NCBI RefSeq assembly: GCF_022179465.1
Contig: NZ_BPQV01000013.1
Location: 1-64,000, forward strand
Direction of reading: 5' to 3'
DNA from: Methylobacterium organophilum
Lineage (GTDB): Bacteria > Pseudomonadota > Alphaproteobacteria > Rhizobiales > Beijerinckiaceae
Length of the DNA: 64,000 nt
Below, piece after piece: positions 25,734-32,288 of the stretch. Both the position numbers and the translations under genes were made by a program. Numbering within the stretch: the stretch's first letter is position 1; the number at the start of each line of letters is the position of its first letter. A model generated the notes under the pieces. It was not told the origin of the DNA. It was given only the letters and a program-made list of their open reading frames with translations, and ran no database searches.

Positions 25734-27025
25734 CACGCCACCTTCTTGATGCCGAGGCTGGCGAGGTAGGCGGCAGGATCGGCCGGGTCGAAGACCTTGC
25801 CGTCGAACAGCGTCTCCTTGCCGCGGGACGTGGAGGTCGGGATCGCGGAGACGCCGAGCGCCTTGGCGGCGTCGCGCCACAGATCCTCGCGGTTCACCTT
25901 GCCGATCAGCGCCTTGGTGTCGGTGGTCGCCTCGAACTTGCCCCAGCGGATGTCCTCGGTGAGGAACCAGAGGTCGTGGCTCTGGTAGGGGTAGGAAGCG
26001 TTGTCGGCCCAGAACTTCATGGTGAAGGGGCTGTTCTCGACGACGCGGCCGGTGCCGTAGTCGAACTTGCCCTTCATCCGGTCGACGACATCGGCCACCG
26101 GCACGTTGATCCACTGGCGCTTGGCGACGATGCCGGCGAGCTCCTCACGGTTCTCCGGCTTCTCGCACCATTGCTGGGCCTCCATCACCGCCATCAGCAG
26201 GGCCTTGGCCGCGTTCGGATACTTGTCGACCCAGGCCGCGCGCAGGGCAAAGGCCTTCTCCGGATGGTCCTTCCAGAGCTCGCCCGTGGTCACGGACGTG
26301 TAGCCGATGCCCTGGTGGATGAGCTGTTCGTTCCACGGCTCGCAGACGCAGAAGCAGTCCATCGTGCCGACCTTCATGTTCGCCACCATCTGGGGCGGCG
26401 GCACGACGATGGTCTCGATGTCCTTGTCCGGGTCGATGCCGCCGGCGGCGAGCCAGTAGCGGATCCAGAGGTCGTGGGTGCCCCCCGGGAAGGTCATCGC
26501 CGCCTTCACCGACTTGCCCGAGGCCTTCTTGGCCTCGAGGGCGGCTTTGAACGGCTTGGTGTCGAGGCCGATCTTCTGGTCGAGGTATTCCTTCGCGATC
26601 GAGATGCACTGACCGTTCAGGTTGAGCCGGGCCATGATGTACATCGGCACCGGCACGTTGTTCTGGGTCACCCGACCGGCGGAGATCAGGTAGGGCATCG
26701 GCGACAGGATGTGGGCGCCGTCGATGCCGTTGCCCTCGGAGCCGAGCACGAGGTTGTCGCGGGTGGTGCCCCAGGAGGCCTGCTTCAGCACCTCCGTGTC
26801 GGGCATGCCGTACTTGGCGAAGATGCCCTTCTCCTTGGCGACGAAGAGGGGGGCCGCGTCGGTGAGCGCGATGAAGCCGAGCTTGGCACCCTTGACCTCC
26901 GGCCCGGCGCCCTGCGCGAAGGCGCCGCCCGGCAGCGCGGCGCGCGCCGCCCCGGCGAGCGCCAGCGCGGCGGCCGCCCCCTTGATGATGCCACGGCGTG
27001 TCGTGTTGCTCGGGTCGATGCTCAT
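25733..27025 (-). CDS. nrtA: nitrate ABC transporter substrate-binding protein (Tat-exported)
   Basis: 430-residue periplasmic binding protein of the NrtA/CmpA family. The N-terminus has a twin-arginine signal (NTTRRGIIKGAAAALALAG), so it is exported folded. Family features include KLGFIALTDAAPLFVAKEKG, PMPYLISAG, and CEPWNEQLIHQGIGYTSVTT in the anion-binding region. Start 27025 puts the RR motif at residues 9-10. It is the first gene of the nitrate operon, preceded by a roughly 140-nt leader with a terminator-like fold and a sigma-54 promoter. Confidence 0.93.
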   Translation of the reverse strand: MSIDPSNTTRRGIIKGAAAALALAGAARAALPGGAFAQGAGPEVKGAKLGFIALTDAAPLFVAKEKGIFAKYGMPDTEVLKQASWGTTRDNLVLGSEGNGIDGAHILSPMPYLISAGRVTQNNVPVPMYIMARLNLNGQCISIAKEYLDQKIGLDTKPFKAALEAKKASGKSVKAAMTFPGGTHDLWIRYWLAAGGIDPDKDIETIVVPPPQMVANMKVGTMDCFCVCEPWNEQLIHQGIGYTSVTTGELWKDHPEKAFALRAAWVDKYPNAAKALLMAVMEAQQWCEKPENREELAGIVAKRQWINVPVADVVDRMKGKFDYGTGRVVENSPFTMKFWADNASYPYQSHDLWFLTEDIRWGKFEATTDTKALIGKVNREDLWRDAAKALGVSAIPTSTSRGKETLFDGKVFDPADPAAYLASLGIKKVA

Positions 27026-27058
27026 CTGATCTTCGTCCCCCCGGCGCCATCGCGCATG

Positions 27059-27129
27059 AAAAAAGCCGCCATCCGGGATCGCCTGCGCGATCAAAAATCG
27101 TCGCGTGCGAACATCGGATCAGCGGCTTT
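27059..27129 (-). promoter_or_regulatory. terminator-like leader structure of the nitrate operon
   Basis: In the nrtA leader RNA (minus strand), AAAGCCGC then AUCCG near the 5' side can pair with CGGAU then GCGGCUUU on the 3' side, giving about 13 bp interrupted by a small internal loop. The 3' arm runs straight into U6 (27059-27064). The enclosed loop holds a second perfect hairpin GATCGC/GCGATC (27077-27092). The U-run ends only 34 nt before the nrtA ATG. This is the shape of an attenuator such as those read by NasT/NasR-type antiterminators, but I could not identify canonical ANTAR hexaloops. Confidence 0.5.
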
Positions 27130-27175
27130 GCTGACGGTGGGCCGATCTTCGTTGACCGGCCTATGCGGGATATCC

Positions 27176-27191
27176 AGCACGAAGCATGCCA
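27176..27191 (-). promoter_or_regulatory. sigma-54 (RpoN) promoter of the nrt-nas operon
   Basis: On the minus strand the sequence TGGCATGCTTCGTGCT matches the -24/-12 consensus TGGCACG-N4-TTGCT at 6/7 and 4/5 positions, with exact GG-N10-GC spacing. The transcript would start near 27165, leaving a leader of about 140 nt before nrtA. Nitrogen-scavenging operons are commonly RpoN/NtrC-controlled. Confidence 0.65.
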
Positions 27192-27297
27192 ACTTTCGCC
27201 GGCGCCCGCGGAGCGGCGGCCGGTCTCCTTTCGCCGCAGCGCGGGCGAAGGGTGCCGAAGCGTGACCGGAGCGTGCCCCGGACGGCAGCAGCGCCGA

Positions 27298-27309
27298 TGC
27301 ACTGCACAA
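27298..27309. promoter_or_regulatory. PhaR-type box upstream of the nitrate operon
   Basis: TGCACTGCACAA is identical to the core of the palindrome in front of the phasin gene at 32.1 kb and fits the PhaR consensus TGCRNYGCASMA (recalled for Bradyrhizobium). It lies about 110 nt upstream of the sigma-54 promoter, a distance also suitable for an enhancer-type site. It is less palindromic than the phasin copy. The rest of the 459-nt gap between nrtA and the OmpA-family gene (27026-27484) shows no gene. Confidence 0.4.
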
Positions 27310-27404
27310 TTTTTGAGCGAATGTTCATCCCCTGCGCAAGGCGCGCATGGGAAGGGGCTTGGCGTCGGAGAGGCATGCGGCCATGCCGGGTGGACGCCTC
27401 CACG

Positions 27405-27439
27405 AAAAAACCGGCCCGACCTTTTCCAGGTCGGGCCGG
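27405..27439 (-). terminator. intrinsic terminator of the OmpA-family gene
   Basis: A perfect 12-bp stem CCGGCCCGACCT (27411-27422) / AGGTCGGGCCGG (27428-27439) with a 5-nt loop. On the minus strand it is followed by T6 (27405-27410). It starts 45 nt after the stop of the minus-strand OmpA-family gene. Confidence 0.9.
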
Positions 27440-27484
27440 CTCGCGATCGTCACGGCTCCCGCCCAGGATCGGGCGGCGGCCGGA

Positions 27485-29728
27485 TTATTGCGGCGGCGGA
27501 GCCGATGACGGCTGGCCCTCCGCCTGCTGCTGGAGCAGCGGGGTGATGCGACGGACCGTGACGCGGCGGTTCTCGCGGTTGGCGCTCTGGGTATTCACCT
27601 TGAGGTACTGCTCGCCGTAGCCCTGTGTGGTGAGGTTCTCCGGCGGCACCTGGAAGGTCTGGGTCAGCACCGAGGCCACCGATTGCGCCCGCCGGTCGGA
27701 GAGGGAGAGGTTGTCGACCTCCGCACCGACCGCGTCGGTATAGCCCTCGATCAGGAACACCTCCTGCGGATTGGCCTTCACCGCCTGGTTGATCGCCGCG
27801 GCGATGGTCGAGAGGCGCTGCGCCTGGTCGGGCGTCACCGTGAACGATCCGGAATCGAAGTTGATCGTGTTGATGTCCACGCTCGGCATGCGGGCGCGCA
27901 GCTGCGGGCTGTAGCGGACCTGATCGAGCGTGTAGCGCCGGTCGACCGGCTGGACCGGCGGCGCCGAGAGAGCCTGATAGACCGTCCGCTCGTCCGCCCG
28001 CTCGTAATCCACGATGTAGCGGTCGCGGGGGATGCGGATGTCCGGCGGGGGCAGGTCGACCACGTCCTCGTAGATCGGCCGCGGCGGCCCGCCATAGCTG
28101 TTGTTGATCAGGAAGACCTCGCGCCCGTCGCCGTAGCGGCGGTAGCGGCGCAGCAGGCGGCCGTCGTCGTCCACCACGGTGACGACCTGGCCGCCCCCGG
28201 GGCTGTCGACATAGCTGTAGATCTCGCCGCCGCGGCGCTCGCTGCGATAGCCGCGGTCGCCGTAGATCTCGCGGAAGCGCTCGTTCTCGTCGTGGCGGAT
28301 GAAATAGCCGTCGCGGTCGCGCACGATGATGCGGCCGGGCTCGCGGATATAGGTCCGCCCGTCCACATCGTATTCGCGGCGATCGCGGCGGACGGTGTCG
28401 TAGTCGCGCACCCGGTAATCGTTGTCGTTGAAGCCACCCGGGATGTAGCCGGGGCCGCCGGGCACGTTGAAGCGGTCGCGGCGCTCGGCGCCGTCGCGGC
28501 GGTCATAGGCGTCGCGCCGATCCGAGGCGTCGCGGCGGTCGTAGCCACCCGCATTGCCAGGCTGGTAGCCCGGCTGACCCGGCTGGGGCGGAGCACCCGG
28601 CGGAACCTGGTTCGGCTGGCCGGGCGCGATCTGGTTGGATGGTCCCTGGCCGGGAGGCAGGCGCCCGCCGGGCTGCTGCGCATTGGGCGGCACGGGCTGC
28701 CCGGGCGGCGTCCCCGGGGGCGTGCCCGGCGGCACGGCCGGCTGCTGCGCGCCGGGAGGCGTGACGGGACGGCCGGGAACGCCCGGCTGCTGATTGGGCG
28801 CGACCGGACGGCCCGGCACGCCGGGCCGCTGGTTCGGCGGGGTCGGCGTCTCCGGCTGGCGCGCGGCCGGCGCCTCCGGCTCGCCGGGACGGTTGGGCGG
28901 CGGCGCGCCCGGGGCCGTGGGCTGGCCGGGGCGGCTCGGGGGCGGCGTTTCGGGCGGGGCCGCATGGGGCTGCGCCGGGGCGCCGGGGCGCGCGGGCGGC
29001 GGCGTCTCCGCGCCAGCGGGCCGGTTCGGCGCGGGGGGCGTGGACCGGTTCTGCGGGGCCGGGGGCGGGGCATTCGGCGCCGCGCCGGGGCGGGGCGGCG
29101 TCGCCCGCTCAGGCCTCTCCTCGGAGCGGGCGGGGCCGGACCTCTCGTCCGGGCGATTGGGCGCGGCGCGGTCCGGAGCCTCCCGGTCGGGGCCGGGCCT
29201 GCGGTCCCGGGCCGCGGGCGGCGTCGGGCGCTCCTCCGAGCGATCGGGGCGGGCGGCCGGCGCCCGATCGGGCCGTTCGGCGGCGGGCGGGCGCTCCGGG
29301 GCACGCTCGCGGGCCGCGGGCGGCGCCGCGCGCTCGGCAGGGGCGGGACGCTCCGCCGGCGCCGGACGTTCGGGACGGGCCGAGGGGGCCGGCCGCTCCG
29401 CCGGCGCAGGGCGCTCCGCGGGAGGGGGACGCTCCGGCCGGGCCGCGGGACCGGGCCGCTCGGCGGGAGACGGGCGCTCGGGCGGGGCCGCCCGTTCGGG
29501 CCGCCCCGGAGGCGGTCCCCCACGCTCCGCGCCGCCGGGACCGCCACGCTCCGGACCGCCGCGCTCGCCGCCACCGGGGCCGCGGGGGCCGCCCCGTGGT
29601 TCCTCCGCCTGCGCGAGCTCGATCCGGCCGGTCAGCCCCTCGCCCGATGGCCGGGCGGCGATCGGCCCGGACAGGAGCAGGGTGGGCAGGATCGTGCCCG
29701 TCAGAAGCAGCGAGCGGGTCATCCCCAT
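27485..29728 (-). CDS. OmpA-family protein with long Pro-rich region
   Basis: About 747 residues. A signal peptide (MTRSLLLTGTILPTLLLSG) is followed by roughly 370 residues of Pro/Ala/Arg/Glu-rich sequence with degenerate PAERPAP-type repeats, then a Tyr/Arg/Asp-rich middle region (DRRDAYDRRDGAERRD...) and a C-terminal OmpA peptidoglycan-binding domain (INFDSGSFTVTPDQAQRLS ... IEGYTDAVGAEVDNLSLSDR ... GYGEQYLKV). Probably anchors the outer envelope to peptidoglycan while the Pro-rich part spans the periplasm or lies at the surface. Starts at 29728 or 29722 are equally reasonable. Confidence 0.88.
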   Translation of the reverse strand: MGMTRSLLLTGTILPTLLLSGPIAARPSGEGLTGRIELAQAEEPRGGPRGPGGGERGGPERGGPGGAERGGPPPGRPERAAPPERPSPAERPGPAARPERPPPAERPAPAERPAPSARPERPAPAERPAPAERAAPPAARERAPERPPAAERPDRAPAARPDRSEERPTPPAARDRRPGPDREAPDRAAPNRPDERSGPARSEERPERATPPRPGAAPNAPPPAPQNRSTPPAPNRPAGAETPPPARPGAPAQPHAAPPETPPPSRPGQPTAPGAPPPNRPGEPEAPAARQPETPTPPNQRPGVPGRPVAPNQQPGVPGRPVTPPGAQQPAVPPGTPPGTPPGQPVPPNAQQPGGRLPPGQGPSNQIAPGQPNQVPPGAPPQPGQPGYQPGNAGGYDRRDASDRRDAYDRRDGAERRDRFNVPGGPGYIPGGFNDNDYRVRDYDTVRRDRREYDVDGRTYIREPGRIIVRDRDGYFIRHDENERFREIYGDRGYRSERRGGEIYSYVDSPGGGQVVTVVDDDGRLLRRYRRYGDGREVFLINNSYGGPPRPIYEDVVDLPPPDIRIPRDRYIVDYERADERTVYQALSAPPVQPVDRRYTLDQVRYSPQLRARMPSVDINTINFDSGSFTVTPDQAQRLSTIAAAINQAVKANPQEVFLIEGYTDAVGAEVDNLSLSDRRAQSVASVLTQTFQVPPENLTTQGYGEQYLKVNTQSANRENRRVTVRRITPLLQQQAEGQPSSAPPPQ

Positions 29729-29868
29729 CAGGTCAGCCTTCGTGAAACGCAATCGGGGGATCCGAACTCGGTCGGGCCGATATGGTTCCACGCCGCAGGC
29801 GCCTCCGCGCCGCCGCAGAGCCGGCGGCGACCCGGGGTCGGGCCGTTCACATCCTGGGGATCAGCCGG

Positions 29869-30855
29869 TCAGGGCGCGCCCGTCCGGGCCGGCACGGGGA
29901 TCATCGAGGGGGCGATGACGCGGATGTTCTGCGGGGCGGCGCTGCCCGTCGCCGCGGGGCTGCCGCCCGCGGCATCCCCGTCGGACAGCGTGCCCGAACG
30001 CTGCGCCGCATCCGCCGCGATCTCGGCGGCGGTGCGGTCGGCCCGGCCGACCAGGGTGAGGCGCACCTTCGGCCGCGACAACGCCTCCGCCTGCATCGGC
30101 GTGACGAAGATGTCGCCCTTGTGCCGCACCAGCATGCTCTCGGCCTTGACCAGGGACTGCGCCCAGGTCTGGCCCTCGCGCTTGCAGGAGCAGTTCGGCG
30201 TGAAGCTCGTGCGGAACTTGAAGGCGTTGGGCAGCGCCGTGTAGGCGCGGCTGCCCTTGACCGTCGCCGCGTATTTGAGGGCGTCGTCGCCGGCCGGCAT
30301 CGAATAGGCCACGGCCTCGGTGCCCGGGCAGAGGGCCTGGCACATGTCGTTGGCCCCCGAGCGCCCCTCGGGCAGGTTGCTCATCGGGAAATAGGAGCCG
30401 TCGCAGGTCTTCACGCAGATGACCTGATGGCCGCCCCGGGCGGTCTGCTCGCCGGGCAGGCCGGTGCCGGGCGGCTGGTCGCCGCAGGCCGTGGCGACCG
30501 CCTGGGTGAGCTGGCGGCGGCGCGCCGAGACGACCTCTCCGTTCTCCGAGCCGTAGCCGGCATTGAGCGCGCGGATGCGCTGCTCCACGGCCCCGCACTG
30601 GGGCGGCCGGGTGTCGAAGAACAGGAATTTGCCGCCCTCGCAGTTCAGGCTGCGGTAATAGGCCTGGAGGCGGCCGATCTCGTTGCGCAGGGCCTCGGCG
30701 GCGCTCGCCCCGTTGTTGAGGTTGGCGAGCTCGGCCTTGTAGCGCTGGCAGGCCCATTGGTCCGCGCGCGCGGCCGCCGGGAGGAACGGCACGGCGAACA
30801 GCGCGAGCAGGAGAAGCGCAACCGGCAGACGTGTCGACCTACGAATCAACGGCAT
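29869..30855 (-). CDS. DUF2865 secreted protein
   Basis: 328 residues with a Sec signal (LPVALLLLALFAVPFLPAAARA) and many cysteines. Segments FFDTRPPQCGAVEQRIRALN, VICVKTCDGSYFPMSNLP, MCQALCPGTEAVAYSMP and the C-rich NCSCKREG are typical of DUF2865 proteins found across Rhizobiales. The Cys pattern suggests several disulfides in the periplasm. The C-terminal 40 residues are low-complexity. Function unknown. Start 30855 (MPLIRRSTRL) chosen over an upstream GTG at 30882 because it sits just before the signal peptide. Confidence 0.8.
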   Translation of the reverse strand: MPLIRRSTRLPVALLLLALFAVPFLPAAARADQWACQRYKAELANLNNGASAAEALRNEIGRLQAYYRSLNCEGGKFLFFDTRPPQCGAVEQRIRALNAGYGSENGEVVSARRRQLTQAVATACGDQPPGTGLPGEQTARGGHQVICVKTCDGSYFPMSNLPEGRSGANDMCQALCPGTEAVAYSMPAGDDALKYAATVKGSRAYTALPNAFKFRTSFTPNCSCKREGQTWAQSLVKAESMLVRHKGDIFVTPMQAEALSRPKVRLTLVGRADRTAAEIAADAAQRSGTLSDGDAAGGSPAATGSAAPQNIRVIAPSMIPVPARTGAP

Positions 30856-31000
30856 AGCTCGGGTTGCTGTCGGGCGGGGCACGGCCCGCGAAAGGGGCAG
30901 CGGGACGCGTCGGGCAAATCAACGTCCTGAATAAACCTCCTCGCAGACCGGCAACAGACACCCCACATCACAACGGCGCAGCTTTGCGGGGATTGCGGGA

Positions 31001-31528
31001 ATGATGTGGCTGAAGCGCACCATGGGTCTTGCGGGGGTGTTCGGCCTGGGCCTCGCGGCCCTGGCGGGGAACGGGGCACAGGCGCAGGAGCCCGACAGGA
31101 TCTTCGACAAGTCGACGGTCTGGCGGCCGCTCACGCCCAACGACAAGCTCGTCGTCTACGGCATCGACGACCCGGCGGTGGCGGGCGTCGCCTGCTGGTA
31201 CACCCAGCCGGAGAAGGGCGGCATCAAGGGCACCCTCGGCCTCGCCGAGGACGTGTCGGACATCTCGCTCGCCTGCCGGCAGGTCGGGCCGGTTCAGTTC
31301 AAGGACAAGTTCAAGCAGGGCGAGGTGGTGTTCAGCGAGCGCCGGTCGCTGATCTTCAAGTCGATGCAGATCGTGCGCGGCTGCGACGTGAAGCGCAACA
31401 CGCTGATCTACATGGTCTACTCGGACAAGGTGATCCAGGGCTCGCCCAAGAACTCCACCTCGAGCGTCCCCCTCGCCCCCTGGGGCACGGAGCCGCCGCC
31501 CAAATGCGGCGATTTCCTCAAGGGTTGA
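31001..31528 (+). CDS. creA: CreA family periplasmic protein
   Basis: 175 residues with a Sec signal peptide ending near GAQAQEPD. Conserved CreA blocks are present: NDKLVVYGIDDPAVAGVACW, GGIKGTLGLAEDVSDISLAC and RQVGPVQFKDKF. The role of CreA is unknown. Tandem ATGs at 31001 and 31004 give nearly the same protein. It is divergent from the DUF2865 gene (145-nt gap) and converges with the phasin gene. Confidence 0.9.
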   Translation: MMWLKRTMGLAGVFGLGLAALAGNGAQAQEPDRIFDKSTVWRPLTPNDKLVVYGIDDPAVAGVACWYTQPEKGGIKGTLGLAEDVSDISLACRQVGPVQFKDKFKQGEVVFSERRSLIFKSMQIVRGCDVKRNTLIYMVYSDKVIQGSPKNSTSSVPLAPWGTEPPPKCGDFLKG

Positions 31529-31555
31529 GCCGGACGGGGCTGAAGGCCCGACACG

Positions 31556-31586
31556 AAAAGGGCCGGCGCGGTGATCGCGCCGGCCC
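31556..31586 (-). terminator. terminator between creA and phasin gene
   Basis: An 11-bp perfect stem GGGCCGGCGCG (31560-31570) / CGCGCCGGCCC (31576-31586) with a 5-nt loop. On the minus strand it is followed by TTTT (31556-31559), fitting the phasin transcript. The same hairpin may also end creA from the other side. Confidence 0.8.
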
Positions 31587-31612
31587 GGTCCGCGGAAAAC
31601 CGCGAAGGGGTA

Positions 31613-32074
31613 TCAGATTTGGTCGGTCGCCTTCTTGGCGGCCTCGGCATTCTGGTTGAAGGCGTCGCGGGCCTCGCTCACGCCCTGCTGCACGGCGCTC
31701 TTGGCGTTCTCGGCACCCTGCTGGAAGGCGCTCTGGGCAAGGCCGCCGAACTCCTTGGCCTGGGCCTGGATCGCGGCGAACTGCGAGCGGACGAACTCGG
31801 CCTGGTGCTGCATGGCCTCGTTCACGTCACGGGAGCGGACGAGCTTCTGCGCCAGGTCGAACGCGGCGTTCACGTTCTGCTCGGCGTATTCGAAGCCGCG
31901 GGTGGACAGGTTGCTCGCATTGCTGCGGGCGAGATCGGCCGAGCCGCTCACCGTTTCGGCCGTGCGCCGGGCCGCGCCGATGAAGGAGTCGAAGGCCTTG
32001 CGGGCCTGGTCGACGCTCTTCTCCGCGAAATCGCGCATCTCGGTGGGGATCTCGTAATTCGGGGTCTCGGCCAT
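31613..32074 (-). CDS. phaP: phasin
   Basis: 153-residue phasin, a protein coating polyhydroxybutyrate granules and controlling their size and number. It is almost entirely amphipathic helix (MRDFAEKSVDQARKAFDSFI ... AFQQGAENAKSAVQQGV) with no signal peptide or TM helix. Start 32074 has a strong GAGGAG ribosome site. A palindromic PhaR-type operator lies 35-49 nt upstream of the start and a terminator lies after the stop, so it is monocistronic and probably repressed by PhaR when no polymer is present. Confidence 0.93.
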   Translation of the reverse strand: MAETPNYEIPTEMRDFAEKSVDQARKAFDSFIGAARRTAETVSGSADLARSNASNLSTRGFEYAEQNVNAAFDLAQKLVRSRDVNEAMQHQAEFVRSQFAAIQAQAKEFGGLAQSAFQQGAENAKSAVQQGVSEARDAFNQNAEAAKKATDQI

Positions 32075-32108
32075 GTCCGTCTCCTCGAGTTTTTGGTTCA
32101 CACAGCGA

Positions 32109-32123
32109 TTGTGCACTGCACAA
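32109..32123. promoter_or_regulatory. PhaR-type operator in front of the phasin gene
   Basis: TTGTGCACTGCACAA is a perfect palindrome around a central C. Its core TGCACTGCACAA (32112-32123) fits the consensus TGCRNYGCASMA recalled for Bradyrhizobium PhaR at all 12 positions. Placement 35 nt upstream of the phasin ATG would block transcription. Confidence 0.7.
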
Positions 32124-32288
32124 TAACACAGGCCGCGGCGATTTCCAGCCCCGGCGAGGCTGATTAGGGTTAACAGTTGATAAACGTGTGTCGGCGCTCG
32201 CCGAAGTCTATGTCCGGGGTACAAGCCACCCCTAGAAACTCAGCACAGGCCCTTGCGCGAAGGCCGGCTACGGATACCCGATACCCTG

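Noticed and set aside
28900-29560. Direct repeats resembling a CRISPR array
   Set aside because: Repeats are short, degenerate, in frame and without unique spacers; they encode Pro/Ala/Glu/Arg repeats.
27683-30244. Open frame of about 850 codons antisense to the OmpA-family gene
   Set aside because: Mirror of the Pro-rich repeat tract (gives Gly/Arg-rich sequence); no signal, motif or ribosome site.
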